NCBI GenBank assembly: GCA_018896025.1
Contig: JAHIND010000017.1
Coordinates: forward strand, 124,001-188,000
Reading direction: 5' to 3'
Source: Pseudomonadota bacterium
Lineage (GTDB): Bacteria; Desulfobacterota; Desulfarculia; Desulfarculales; Desulfarculaceae
Length of the DNA: 64,000 nt
Shown here: positions 28,792-38,683 of the stretch, piece by piece
Position numbering within the stretch: the stretch's first letter is position 1
Layout: the number at the start of each line of letters is the position of its first letter
Made by a program: the position numbers and the translations under genes
The notes under the pieces: model-generated
The model's database searches: none
Seen by the model: the letters and a program-made list of their open reading frames with translations, nothing else
Told to the model about the DNA's origin: nothing

Positions 28792-29994
28792 CTAGCCAAG
28801 GCGCTCGATGAGGGTGGCCACGCCTTGGCCGCCACCCACGCAGGCGTTGGCCACACCCCAACGCGCTTGTTTCTCCTCTAGTATGCGGGCCAGGGTGCCC
28901 ACCAGCCGCACGCCGGTGGCTCCCAGGGGATGGCCCAGGGCGGTGCCTCCGCCCTTCACGTTGACCCTCTCCGGGTCCAGGCCCAACTGCTTGATGCAGT
29001 TGAGGGCCACGATGCAAAAAGCCTCGTTGATTTCCCAGAAGTCGATATCCTCCACCCTGAGGCCCGCCTTGTCCAGGGCCATGCGCGAAGCGGGCACCGG
29101 CCCCTCGCCCATCAAAGTGGGATCCACGCCCACGAAGCCAACCGAGCGCACCGATGCCATGGGCCTCACTCCCCTGGCATCCGCCGCCTGGCGGGACATG
29201 AGCACCATGGCCGAGGCCCCGGCGTTGAGCGGCGAGGAGTTGCCGGCGGTGATTACGCCGTCCTCGCTGAACACCGGCCTCAGCTTGCTCAAATCCTCCA
29301 AGGTGGTCTGGGCGCGCACCGCCTGGTCGCGGTCCACCATGAAATCGTTGCCCTCGGGGTCCTTGGCGGGTAGGGGCAGAATCTCGCCCGCGAAAAAGCC
29401 TTCTTCCTGGGCGCGGGCCGCGTAATGGTGCGAGCGCACCGCCCAGCGGTCCAGGTCTTCGCGGCTGAAGCCGGTCTGTTGTTGCAACTTTTCGGCGGTC
29501 AGCCCCATGAACATGGTGGTGTCCATGTCCCAATGGGCGAAGCCCTCCTCCTCATAAAGGCGGGGGTTCACGCTGATGGTGCCGTTACTGAATAGAGTCG
29601 GCCCCATGGGCACCCTGGTCATGTGCTCCATGCCGCCCACCACCACCACGTCGGCGAAACCGGTGGCTATCTCCATGAAGCCGATTTGCAGCCCGGCCAT
29701 GGAGGAGCCGCACTGCTGGTCCAAAAACTTGGCCGGAGTGCGCGGGGACATGTTGGCCAAAAACAGGGGCAAGCGACCGCCGTAGGTCCAGTTTTCGCTG
29801 ACCCCGAAGGAGCAGCCCACCAGGAAATCCTGGACATCGTCGGGCTTCACCTTGGCCTGCTCCAAGACCGGCGGCAATACCGCGGCCAGCAGATCATCGG
29901 CGCGATAGGCTGAAAGCCAGTCGCGGGAGGGGTCCTTGGGCCGGGCCCGGGATTGGGCGGTGCGCAGATAACCGGCGATGACAACTTCTTGCAT
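28792..29994 (-). CDS. Thiolase of the liv2/CoA-transferase operon
   Basis: A 400-residue thiolase starting at ATG 29994 (CGGAG eight bases upstream; the ATG at 30012 precedes that site). Nucleophile Cys95 is in LDQQCGSSMAG, the NEAFCIVAL motif is near 345, catalytic His in GGGTALGHPLGATG, and second Cys in NACVGGGQG. It is clearly related along its whole length to the two thiolases at 54.7 and 61.8 kb. With the CoA-transferase it would convert a 3-keto acid to acetyl-CoA plus a shorter acyl-CoA. Confidence 0.92.
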   Translation of the reverse strand: MQEVVIAGYLRTAQSRARPKDPSRDWLSAYRADDLLAAVLPPVLEQAKVKPDDVQDFLVGCSFGVSENWTYGGRLPLFLANMSPRTPAKFLDQQCGSSMAGLQIGFMEIATGFADVVVVGGMEHMTRVPMGPTLFSNGTISVNPRLYEEEGFAHWDMDTTMFMGLTAEKLQQQTGFSREDLDRWAVRSHHYAARAQEEGFFAGEILPLPAKDPEGNDFMVDRDQAVRAQTTLEDLSKLRPVFSEDGVITAGNSSPLNAGASAMVLMSRQAADARGVRPMASVRSVGFVGVDPTLMGEGPVPASRMALDKAGLRVEDIDFWEINEAFCIVALNCIKQLGLDPERVNVKGGGTALGHPLGATGVRLVGTLARILEEKQARWGVANACVGGGQGVATLIERLG

Positions 29995-30083
29995 GGCGCT
30001 TACTCCGTTCATTAGGGCCCGTTCCCGGGGGGGCCCGTCAGTGCCCAGGGGCGCGACGGGTCCGCCCGGGGTCGAGTCCTGAC

Positions 30084-30119
30084 AAGGCGGCGGCGGAGGC
30101 GAACCCCCGCCACCGTCTT
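30084..30119. other. Strong intra-operon hairpin between binding protein and thiolase genes
   Basis: AAGGCGGCGGCGGAGG pairs with CCCCCGCCACCGTCTT with two mismatches around a CGAA tetraloop. It lies just after the binding-protein stop on the - strand, with no U-run. As in the first importer operon, it likely protects the abundant binding-protein mRNA. Confidence 0.5.
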
Positions 30120-30129
30120 GGGAGGGGAC

Positions 30130-31341
30130 TTACTTCACACTCCACCACGCGGGCAGGATGAACTTGGCGGTGGCGTACTTCTCGGGGTAAACCGGGAGGC
30201 GCTGGCCCTTGCCCTGCCACTGGTGCCAGATCATCATGGGGCGGCCGTCGCTGCCGCAGATGGTGTTGTGGTTCTTCTTGAACTGGATGCGGCCGCTGAC
30301 GCCGACGTAGTCGGTCTTCTCGATGGCCGCCACCAGGGCGTCGGCCTTGGTGGTGCCGGCGGCCTTCACCGCATTGGCCACCACGTAAACCGCGTCATAG
30401 GTGAAGCCCGAGGCGTACTTGGGCTCCTTGCCGTAGATCTTGATGTAGTCGGCCCAGAAAGGCTTGGTCTTGGGGGTCAGAGCCACATCATAGGCGCCGT
30501 ACATGAACACGGTCTCGCTCATGCACTTGCCGTTGGTCTTGTCCCAGAAGTCCTCGGAGCCGGCGCTGGTGTCGCAGCCACCGATGGGCGGGCCCTGCAT
30601 GTCGTGCCACTGGTTGATGTACACCGCGCCGTCGGCGATGGCGCTGATCTCCAGGAGGAACTGCACCTTGGCATTCTTGACCCGGCTCAGGATGGGGGCG
30701 AAGTCGGTCTCCTTGAAGGGGAAGCGGATGTAGTCGGTGACTTCGATGCCCTTGGTCTTGATCTGCTCCACGAACTGGGCGCCCATGAGCTTGGTCCACT
30801 TGGCGTCCTCGGCCATGACCGCGACCTTCTTGATGTTCAGCTTGGGCTTCAGGAAGCTGTCGACGAACTCCACCATGCCGTTGACCTGGTCGGTCTCGTT
30901 GAGCATGAGGCGGAAGAAGTACTTATAGCGGGCGTAGTCCTTGGCCACCTTCTCGCCGAAGGTGTTGGAGGAGGAGGCGGTGGAGATGAAGGGCACCTTG
31001 TAGCGGGCCACGTGGTCCATGAGCGAAAGCACCACGCCGGAGGAGAAGGCGCCCATGACCGCCTGGACCTTGTCCACCATGACCAGCTTCTTGTAGCCGT
31101 TGATGGCCTTCTCAGGCTTGATCTCGGTGTCCTCGATGAACAGCTCCAACTTTTTGCCGTCGATGCCGCCGGCGTCGTTGATGCGCTTGACCGCCATCTT
31201 GGCGGCGTTGACCTCGCCCTCGCCAACCTGGTGGCTCAGGGGGGCCAACAGGCCGATGCGGATGGTGTCGGCCGCCGATGCCGGGCCCGCCGCCATTACG
31301 GCCAGTCCCAGAATCAGCATCATTGCTAGCAATTTCTTCAT
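30130..31341 (-). CDS. ABC transporter substrate-binding protein (second branched-chain-type system)
   Basis: A 403-residue periplasmic binding protein with a Sec signal (MKKLLAMMLILGLAVMAAGPASAA). The mature part starts DTIRIGLLAPLSHQVGEGE, typical of LivK-fold proteins; INDAGGIDGKKLELFIEDTE and GAFSSGVVLSL are ligand-cleft loops. It is only distantly similar to the first system's binding protein. The gene lies after the livF-like gene, not before the permeases. The ligand may be a 3-keto or short-chain acid, inferred from the CoA-transferase and thiolase downstream. Confidence 0.9.
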   Translation of the reverse strand: MKKLLAMMLILGLAVMAAGPASAADTIRIGLLAPLSHQVGEGEVNAAKMAVKRINDAGGIDGKKLELFIEDTEIKPEKAINGYKKLVMVDKVQAVMGAFSSGVVLSLMDHVARYKVPFISTASSSNTFGEKVAKDYARYKYFFRLMLNETDQVNGMVEFVDSFLKPKLNIKKVAVMAEDAKWTKLMGAQFVEQIKTKGIEVTDYIRFPFKETDFAPILSRVKNAKVQFLLEISAIADGAVYINQWHDMQGPPIGGCDTSAGSEDFWDKTNGKCMSETVFMYGAYDVALTPKTKPFWADYIKIYGKEPKYASGFTYDAVYVVANAVKAAGTTKADALVAAIEKTDYVGVSGRIQFKKNHNTICGSDGRPMMIWHQWQGKGQRLPVYPEKYATAKFILPAWWSVK

Positions 31342-31380
31342 AAAACCTCTCCCTGCTATTTAGTTGAAAGTCTCCAAGGC

Positions 31381-32088
31381 CTACAGCCCCAGATATGAAC
31401 TCCTGATGCTCGGGTCTTCACTAAGCTCTTTGCTGGTGCCGGTGGTGCTGATGTGGCCCTCTTCCAAGACATAGACCCGCTGGGCCAGCTCGAAGGCCAT
31501 GTGGGCGTCCTGCTCCACCAAAAGGATGGTGGTGCCCTTGGCCCTGATCTGGCGCACCGCGTTGGCGATGGCTTCCTTGATCAAGGGGGCCAGACCGAAG
31601 GAGGGCTCGTCCAACAGCAGGATGCGCGGGCTGGACATCAGGGCGCGGCCCACGCACAGCATCTGCTGCTCGCCGCCGGATAAGGTGCCCGCCATCTGGC
31701 GCAGGCGTTCGCCCAGGCGGGGGAACAGCTCCAGCACGTATTCGTAGTTGGTGTCCTTTTGCGCTTTTTCCTTGGCCAGGAAAGCGCCCAGCTCCAGGTT
31801 TTCGCGCACCGATAGCTGGGGGAACAAATGGCGGCCCTCGGGAGCCTGCACGATGCCCAGAGCCACCGTCTGGCTGGAGGAGACCCCGGCCAGGTCGCGA
31901 CCCTGGAAGGACATCTTGCCCTCCCAGTCCTTGAGCGCGCTGATGGAGCGCAGCAGGGTGGTCTTGCCCGCGCCGTTGGGGCCGATCACCGCCACGCACT
32001 CACCGTTGTCAATGGCCAGGCTCACCCGGTCCAGCACCAGGGCGCTGCCGTAGCGGACTACCAGATTTTCTATCTCAAGCAGAGGCAT
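31381..32088 (-). CDS. livF: LivF-like ABC ATPase (second system)
   Basis: A 235-residue ATPase with Walker A GPNGAGKTTLL, canonical signature LSGGEQQMLCVGRALM, Walker B ILLLDEPSFGLAP and H-loop VEQDAHMAF. It overlaps the upstream LivG-like gene by 14 bases. The C-terminus ends IRSSYLGL, as in most LivF proteins. Partner of the LivG-like ATPase in driving uptake. Confidence 0.93.
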   Translation of the reverse strand: MPLLEIENLVVRYGSALVLDRVSLAIDNGECVAVIGPNGAGKTTLLRSISALKDWEGKMSFQGRDLAGVSSSQTVALGIVQAPEGRHLFPQLSVRENLELGAFLAKEKAQKDTNYEYVLELFPRLGERLRQMAGTLSGGEQQMLCVGRALMSSPRILLLDEPSFGLAPLIKEAIANAVRQIRAKGTTILLVEQDAHMAFELAQRVYVLEEGHISTTGTSKELSEDPSIRSSYLGL

Positions 32089-32833
32089 AACTATCCTTGG
32101 TCCCCAGATAGGCCTCCACCACCGCGGGGTGGTTGACCACCTCCTGGGGAGTGCCGGCGGCCAGCTTCTGTCCGAAGTCGATGGCCACGATGCGATCGGC
32201 CACCTTCATGAGTTCCTTGAGCTTGTGCTCGATTATCAACAGGGTGATGCCCTCTTGGTTGAGCGCCTGGATGAGCCCCACGATGGCCTGGGTCTCTATG
32301 GAAGACAGGCCCGACAGGGGCTCGTCCAAAAGCAGCAGCTCGGGCTGGACCATGAGGGCCCTGGCTATGTCCAAGAGCCTCAGGTCGCCGTGGCCCAGGG
32401 ACGAGGCGGGCTGGTCCAGATCATCGGGAAGGCCCACCTGCTCGGCCACCTCCAGGATGCGGTGCCTGGCCGCTTCCTCGTCCAGGCCCTGGCTCATGAA
32501 GCGCGGGCCGTAGCAGGCCACCCTGATGTTGTCGGACAAGGAAAGCTCGGGAAAGGGCTTGACCAACTGGAAGGTGCGGGCCAGCCCCTGATTGACGATC
32601 TGATGGGGCTTCTTGCCCATGAGGCTTTCGCCCCTAAAGGTGACCCTTCCCGAGGTGGCGGGCAAAAAGCCGGTGATCAGGTTGAACACCGTGGTCTTGC
32701 CCGCTCCGTTGGGGCCGATCAGTCCCAGTATCTGGCCCCGGTCCAGGGAGAAGCTCAGCTTCTCCACCGCAGCCAGGCCTCCGAAGTGCTTGGTGAGTTC
32801 GTCCACCACCAAATAGTCGCGCGCTTGTGTCAT
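32075..32833 (-). CDS. livG: LivG-like ABC ATPase (second system)
   Basis: A 252-residue ATPase: Walker A GPNGAGKTTVFNL, signature region LGHGDLRLLDIARALM (a usual LivG-type deviation from LSGGQ), Walker B LLLLDEPLSGL, and H-switch LLIIEHKLKELM. Its start overlaps the LivM stop as ATGA and its end overlaps the livF start, so the four transport genes are tightly packed. Confidence 0.93.
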   Translation of the reverse strand: MTQARDYLVVDELTKHFGGLAAVEKLSFSLDRGQILGLIGPNGAGKTTVFNLITGFLPATSGRVTFRGESLMGKKPHQIVNQGLARTFQLVKPFPELSLSDNIRVACYGPRFMSQGLDEEAARHRILEVAEQVGLPDDLDQPASSLGHGDLRLLDIARALMVQPELLLLDEPLSGLSSIETQAIVGLIQALNQEGITLLIIEHKLKELMKVADRIVAIDFGQKLAAGTPQEVVNHPAVVEAYLGTKDSYASA

Positions 32834-33801
32834 GATCCGGCCTGACCTCGCTTACCGCCCAGCTTGAAGGCCCGGGCTATGGGCTGCCCCCAGCTGACGA
32901 TGCCTCGGGGGGCGAAGAAGATGATCACTACCACCATCACGGTGTAGATGAGCAGGCGATACTCCTCCATGTCCCGGGACAGCTCATTGAACAGCACCAG
33001 GATCAGGGCGCCCAGGAAGGGGCCGGTGATGGTGCCCATGCCGCCCACCATGGCCATGATCAGGATGGTGGTGGAGAGCACCTGCTCCATGCTGGTGGGG
33101 CCCACGTGGGTGAGCGAGTAGGCGTAGACGCTGCCTCCGATGCCGCACAGGGCCCCGCTGATGGAGTAGGCACGGATCTTGACCCAGGCGGTGTTGATGC
33201 CGCTGGCCAGCACCGCGTCCTCGTTTTGGCTGATGGCCTTGAGCACCAATCCCCAGCGGCCCCGGGTGAACCAGAGCAGGAAAAGGAAGATCAGGCTCAT
33301 CACCACCAGCACGAAGTAGTAGTCGCCGATGAGAGAATCGGTGAGCGGGTGGATGCCCGGGATGCCCTCCTCGCCGCCGGTGTACTCGCTGAACATGATG
33401 GCCGACTCGTAGGCCACGGCAGCGAAGGCCATGGTGATGATCGCGAAGTAGGGCCCTTGCATGCGCAGGGTGAGGTAGCCGATGAACATGCCCAGAAGGC
33501 CGCAGACCACGGCGCACATTGGCAGCACCAACAGGGGCGGCAGGCCCAGGTGAAGGTCCACGAAAGCGGTGAGGTACCCGGCTATGCCGATGAACAGGGC
33601 GTGCCCGAAGTTCATCAAATGGGAATAGCCCGCGAACACGTCCCAGCTGGTGGCGAAGATGATGTAAAAGTAGGCCGTGGTGAACACGGAGAGCAGGTAG
33701 AAGTTGTCGGAGAACACCGGCACGAAATAGAACCCGACCATGATCAGGCCGTAGAAGATGGCGGTGTGCCGCTGGGCGGGGGTTTTCAGATTGGCCAGCA
33801 T
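32830..33801 (-). CDS. livM: LivM-like ABC permease (second system)
   Basis: A 323-residue inner-membrane permease. It has SWDVFAGYSHLMNFGHALFIGIAGYL near residue 52, the LivM motif for the first membrane half, and GGMGTITGPFLGALILVLFNELS as coupling helix. Eight or so hydrophobic segments are visible; the C-terminus is basic. The start codon shares one base with the LivH stop (TAATG). Confidence 0.93.
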   Translation of the reverse strand: MLANLKTPAQRHTAIFYGLIMVGFYFVPVFSDNFYLLSVFTTAYFYIIFATSWDVFAGYSHLMNFGHALFIGIAGYLTAFVDLHLGLPPLLVLPMCAVVCGLLGMFIGYLTLRMQGPYFAIITMAFAAVAYESAIMFSEYTGGEEGIPGIHPLTDSLIGDYYFVLVVMSLIFLFLLWFTRGRWGLVLKAISQNEDAVLASGINTAWVKIRAYSISGALCGIGGSVYAYSLTHVGPTSMEQVLSTTILIMAMVGGMGTITGPFLGALILVLFNELSRDMEEYRLLIYTVMVVVIIFFAPRGIVSWGQPIARAFKLGGKRGQAGS

Positions 33802-34661
33802 TAGTGCAGCCTCCTACCCAAGATGCCCGAGGGCCTGAACACCAGGAACACGGTGAGAAGCACCAAAGAGACCACCTCGGTGAGTTTGGGCGAGATGACG
33901 AAACCGGTGAAGGTCTCCAGCCAGCCTAGGAAGAAGGCGGCCATGATGCTGCCGGTGAGGCTGCCGATGCCGCCCACCACCACCACCACAAAGGCCTTCA
34001 TCAGAGGCATGTTCCACATCTCCGGGGTCATGGACATGATGGGCGAGATGAGGGCCCCGGCCACCGCGGCCAAAAAAGCCGAGGCGAACATGGACAGGTT
34101 GAACACCTTTTCGGTCTCGATGCCCACCAAGCGCGCCCCGTCCTCGTCCATGGACACCGCCAGGGTGGCCACGCCGTAACGAGTGCGGGTGAGCACCAGC
34201 CAAAGCATTATGAGCACCACCGCGGTGATGGCCACGATGAGTAGCTGATGCCAGCTCACCACCACCCCATTGAGGTTCACGCTGCCTTCGATCAAGTTGG
34301 GGATGTTCATGCCCTGGGAGCCGTAGGTGAGCAGGATTATCTCCTGGGCGGCGAAGGCCACGGCCACGGTGAGCACCAGAACATAGGTGTGTGAGGAGCG
34401 CATGGGCTTCAGGAAGACCCGGTCCAGGAGCATGCCCAGGGCCCCCACCAACACCGCGGCCAGCAATATGGCCGGCGGCAGGGGAATGCCCAGGACGTAG
34501 AACAGGGTGTAGGTGAAGTAGGCTCCCAGCATGTAGAAGGTGCCGTGGGCCAGGTTGAGGATGCCGGCCACTGCGAAGATGAGAGTGAAGCCGGTGGCAA
34601 TGAGCGCGTAAACGCAGCCCTTGATGGTTCCGAAAATAATGATCTCTTGGATGAGCTCCAC
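33801..34661 (-). CDS. livH: LivH-like ABC permease (second system)
   Basis: A 286-residue inner-membrane permease and first gene of the operon. The start is GTG 34661, preceded by AAGGAA six bases upstream. It has IATGFTLIFAVAGILNLAHGTFYMLGAY (LivH signature) and GGIGSLTGSIMAAFFLGWLE as coupling region. It is preceded by a 511-base intergenic segment holding a candidate sigma-54 promoter and operator dyads, so it is the first cistron of a sigma-54-controlled uptake and activation operon. Confidence 0.93.
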   Translation of the reverse strand: MELIQEIIIFGTIKGCVYALIATGFTLIFAVAGILNLAHGTFYMLGAYFTYTLFYVLGIPLPPAILLAAVLVGALGMLLDRVFLKPMRSSHTYVLVLTVAVAFAAQEIILLTYGSQGMNIPNLIEGSVNLNGVVVSWHQLLIVAITAVVLIMLWLVLTRTRYGVATLAVSMDEDGARLVGIETEKVFNLSMFASAFLAAVAGALISPIMSMTPEMWNMPLMKAFVVVVVGGIGSLTGSIMAAFFLGWLETFTGFVISPKLTEVVSLVLLTVFLVFRPSGILGRRLH

Positions 34662-34919
34662 GTCGCTTTCCTTACTGCCGCCTCAAATAGGACCGGCCCA
34701 GCTCGCCAAGACATCTGTCCAGGGAGCTAACTGCCTCACCCGCCGAGGCGCGGGCGCATCGGTCTGATGAGGGAGTTGGGGTTGACCCCGCCAGGGGGAT
34801 TCCTATCCGGCGGGCCGCCGGCCACTGCTGGTTGGTCTTAACTGCCAAGGCCTTCTCCCGTGTGCATTACTCCGCTGGGCCGCATAGGCTCCGGCGTCGC
34901 CGATCTAGGCTCGGCGTTA

Positions 34920-34937
34920 TCGCAACTCACAAGCCCC
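34920..34937 (-). promoter_or_regulatory. Candidate sigma-54 promoter for the liv2 operon
   Basis: Reading the - strand, GGCTTGTGAGTTGC gives -24 GG, exactly ten bases, and -12 GC, with TTGC fully matching the -12 consensus and GGC...G matching four positions of TGGCACG. It lies about 260 bases upstream of the livH GTG and downstream of a sigma-54 activator gene. Spacing and context support it; the -24 half is imperfect. Confidence 0.55.
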
Positions 34938-35069
34938 CGCGGGCTATTAGTTGCACGAAGCGGATACCGCAGAAGCGATATTGGGAGGTTGAAGTAAGCA
35001 ATAGACGGGCCAAAGCGGTCAACGGGCTGGAATTACTGCATAAAGTAATTTACAAGCGCGTGCGAAGTG

Positions 35070-35083
35070 ATGCGTTTACGCAT
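35070..35083. promoter_or_regulatory. Activator dyad 1 (ATGC-N6-GCAT)
   Basis: ATGCGTTTACGCAT, part of the longer stem GATGCG-TTTA-CGCATC. Its centre is about 150 bases upstream of the candidate -12 element, a usual distance for a sigma-54 upstream activating site. Confidence 0.6.
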
Positions 35084-35149
35084 CGTTTAGCATATATCAG
35101 TTACGCTAAATTTATTTTAAGTCCTTATTTCGGTAATATACACGTGATA

Positions 35150-35163
35150 ATGCAATAAGGCAT
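35150..35163. promoter_or_regulatory. Activator dyad 2 (ATGC-N6-GCAT)
   Basis: ATGCAATAAGGCAT, the left half of a 32-base near-perfect inverted repeat (35150-35181). Its centre is 80 bases from dyad 1 and 18 bases from dyad 3. Confidence 0.6.
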
Positions 35164-35167
35164 CGCG

Positions 35168-35181
35168 ATGCTTTATTGCAT
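35168..35181. promoter_or_regulatory. Activator dyad 3 (ATGC-N6-GCAT), spanning the activator's stop codon
   Basis: ATGCTTTATTGCAT. It covers the last codons and stop (35173-35175) of the sigma-54 activator gene, so operator and coding sequence coincide. With dyad 2 it forms the 32-base inverted repeat with a single mismatch pair. Confidence 0.6.
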
Positions 35182-36912
35182 CGACTTGATACCATAACGC
35201 TTGGCCTTGCGAGCCAGGGTGGACTGGTTGACCCCCAGACGGCTGGCCGCCTTGCGTTGGCTGCCGAAGTTATTGAGGGCCTGGGCGATGAGCCGGCGCT
35301 CCACCTCGGCCACGGCCTGGGCCAGACGCCAGCCCTCCTCGCCCTGGGGCCGGCTCTCGGGAGGGGCCTGCACCTGGGCGGGCAGGTCGGGCACGTCGAT
35401 GCGCTCGCCGGGGGTGAGCACCACCAAGCGCTCCAGGATGTTGGAAAGCTCGCGCACGTTACCCGGAAAATCGTAGTTGCACAGGGCGTCCACCGCCGCC
35501 GTGGTGAGCACCTTGTTGGTGCGGCACTTGCGGTTGAACTCTCCCAGGAAAAAGCGGATCAGGGGCGGGATGTCCTCCACCCGTTGGCGCAGGGGGGGAA
35601 TGGTGATGGGCACCACGTTTAGCCGGAAGAAAAGGTCCCCCCGGAAGGTCCCCTGCTCCACCATGGCCTCCAGGTCGCGGTGGGTGGCGGCCACCACCTG
35701 GGTCTCGATGCGTCGGGCCTGGGTGCCGCCCACCCGCATCAATTCGCCCTCCTCCAAAAAGCGCAGCACCTTGACCTGCACGCTGGGGGGAATCTCGCCA
35801 ACCTCGTCCAGGAGCAGGGTGCCGCCCTCGGCCAGTTCGAACAGGCCCGGCTTGCCCTTGGCCCTGGCCCCGGTGAAAGCGCCCCGCTCATGGCCGAAAA
35901 GCTCGCTCTCGATGAGGGCCTCGGGGATGGCCCCGCAGTCCACCCGGATGAAGTCGCCCTCCTTGGTGCGCGAGGCCTTGTGGATCAGGCGGGCGAACAT
36001 GCCCTTGCCCACCCCGGACTCGCCCCGAATGAGCACCGTGGAGTCCACCTCGGCCACCTTGATGGCGGTGGAGAGCACCCGCTGCATGGCCTCGGAGCGG
36101 ATCACCACCTGGCGCAGGAAGTCGCGCTCGTGGTACAGGGATTCGATCTGGGAGCGGTAGGCCGAGTTGAGCGCCCTGGTCTCCTCCAGCTCGCGTTGCA
36201 GGCGGTTTAGTTCGGTGATGTCGCGCTCGTTGACCACCACCATGCTCACCCGGCCGTCAGCCTCCATCACCGGATTGCCGGTGACCAGGATCTCCTTGCC
36301 GTGGGGGAGCTGCTGCTTCATGGTCACCGGTTCGCGGCGCCTCAGCACCTCCAGGCTCACCGAGCGGTCGATCACGCCCGAGGCCACCACCTCCTCCATG
36401 GACTTGCCCACCACGTCCTCGGCCTTGATGCGGTTGATGCGCTGGGAGGCCTGGTTGAGCCGGATCACCTTGCCCTCGGCATCGCAGATCCACAAGCCGT
36501 CAAAGGAGGATTCGATGATGGCGTTGGGCAGGCGCACCAACTGCTTGTAGGAATCCAGCTCGGTGAGCAGCTTTTCGTAGTCGCTGATGTCCTGCAGGGT
36601 GCTGATGAGCCCCACCACCTCGCCGTCTTGCATGATCGGGCGGCGGTTGGCCACGATGGTTTTGCCCGCGCAGCTGAACTGACGGCCGGTCTGGGGCTCG
36701 CCGGTTTCCAGCACCCGGCGCAGGTCGGGCCAGTTGGCGGGCAGCACCTCGGCCGCCGCGCGCCCCAGCATCTGGCTGGGATCGCGCCCCAGGAGCTTGG
36801 CCGCGGCCTGGTTGTAGAATTTGATCACCCCTTGGGCGTCAAATACCACCATGCCGCCGGCGGCGGCGTCCAGCACCTGATCCAAGCCCATATCGCGGGG
36901 ATTATTCGGCAT
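35173..36912 (-). CDS. Sigma-54-dependent activator with two PAS domains
   Basis: A 579-residue enhancer-binding protein. Residues about 8-115 and 122-230 are PAS domains (MVVFDAQGVIKFYNQAAAKLLG; GLWICDAEGKVIRLNQASQRI); a short coiled coil joins the AAA+ domain (about 265-500). That domain has Walker A GESGVGKGMFAR, the sigma-54 contact loop GAFTGA (ERGAFTGARAKG), and Walker B LLLDEVGEIPP. The C-terminal Fis-type helix-turn-helix is RKAASRLGVNQSTLARKAKRYGI. It lacks a receiver domain, so it senses a ligand or redox state directly through PAS. The next gene block downstream on the same strand is the liv2/thiolase/CoA-transferase operon, its probable target. Confidence 0.93.
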   Translation of the reverse strand: MPNNPRDMGLDQVLDAAAGGMVVFDAQGVIKFYNQAAAKLLGRDPSQMLGRAAAEVLPANWPDLRRVLETGEPQTGRQFSCAGKTIVANRRPIMQDGEVVGLISTLQDISDYEKLLTELDSYKQLVRLPNAIIESSFDGLWICDAEGKVIRLNQASQRINRIKAEDVVGKSMEEVVASGVIDRSVSLEVLRRREPVTMKQQLPHGKEILVTGNPVMEADGRVSMVVVNERDITELNRLQRELEETRALNSAYRSQIESLYHERDFLRQVVIRSEAMQRVLSTAIKVAEVDSTVLIRGESGVGKGMFARLIHKASRTKEGDFIRVDCGAIPEALIESELFGHERGAFTGARAKGKPGLFELAEGGTLLLDEVGEIPPSVQVKVLRFLEEGELMRVGGTQARRIETQVVAATHRDLEAMVEQGTFRGDLFFRLNVVPITIPPLRQRVEDIPPLIRFFLGEFNRKCRTNKVLTTAAVDALCNYDFPGNVRELSNILERLVVLTPGERIDVPDLPAQVQAPPESRPQGEEGWRLAQAVAEVERRLIAQALNNFGSQRKAASRLGVNQSTLARKAKRYGIKSMQ

Positions 36913-37097
36913 CGACGTCGCTCCCGGCCGGGCCGGTCGCCCACATTAGGCGGGCCCATGGTGACTCTACAAAGCAGCCTGATTCAATTACCTTACAACA
37001 CCCTGGTTTTATTTCCACCTGCTCGGTGGTCATCAGCGAGCGAATTTTAAAATCATAATCCCGAACGGACGGCAACGGCGGGGCGATATGAGTGCAT

Positions 37098-37138
37098 AAA
37101 AAACAGCCGGGCGGAAGAGTTTTCTCCCGTCCCGGCTG
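37098..37138 (-). terminator. Intrinsic terminator of purA
   Basis: On the - strand CAGCCGGG...CCCGGCTG forms a GC-rich stem with an inner GGGAG/CTTCC extension, followed by six T residues (37098-37103). It lies 30 bases after the purA stop codon. The remaining bases to 36,913 carry nothing else recognisable besides the activator's leader. Confidence 0.9.
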
Positions 37139-37167
37139 GATTGTCAGATAGCGTATAAGAGCGCTGC

Positions 37168-38517
<1,350 letters not shown>

Positions 38518-38596
38518 CTAGAGGCCAGGCGGCCTGTCAACGCGGCATCGCCTAAATTGCTGGTTCGCTCATCCCGTGCTATAATCGCCGACCTAC

Positions 38597-38674
38597 GCGG
38601 GAGTAGCTCAGCCCGGCTAGAGCGTCAGCCTTCCAAGCTGAGGGTCGCGGGTTCGAATCCCGTCTCCCGCTCCA
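38597..38674 (+). tRNA. tRNA-Gly (anticodon TCC)
   Basis: A cloverleaf of 78 bases including an encoded 3' CCA. Acceptor stem GCGGGAG/CTCCCGC; D arm AGCTCAG; anticodon stem TCAGC/GCTGA with loop CTTCCAA giving anticodon TCC (reads GGA/GGG); T arm GCGGG-TTCGAAT-CCCGT. It lies at the edge of the low-GC region, so it might be an integration site, but no repeat of its 3' end was found further right in the window. Confidence 0.96.
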
Positions 38675-38683
38675 AGTTAAATC

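Larger units (their letters stand above)
34662..35172. other. Control region between the PAS activator and the livH operon
   Basis: 511 bases without a convincing gene. GC falls sharply from about 34,990 onward. The segment holds a candidate -24/-12 element (34922-34935) and ATGC-N6-GCAT dyads; the last dyad extends into the activator gene. A 108-codon + strand frame (34832-35158) has no recognisable features and ends in the AT-rich control DNA, so it is not called as a gene. Confidence 0.7.

Noticed and set aside
34832..35158. 108-codon + strand frame in the liv2 control region
   Set aside because: Composition changes abruptly in its middle, no family match, and it covers the operator dyads.
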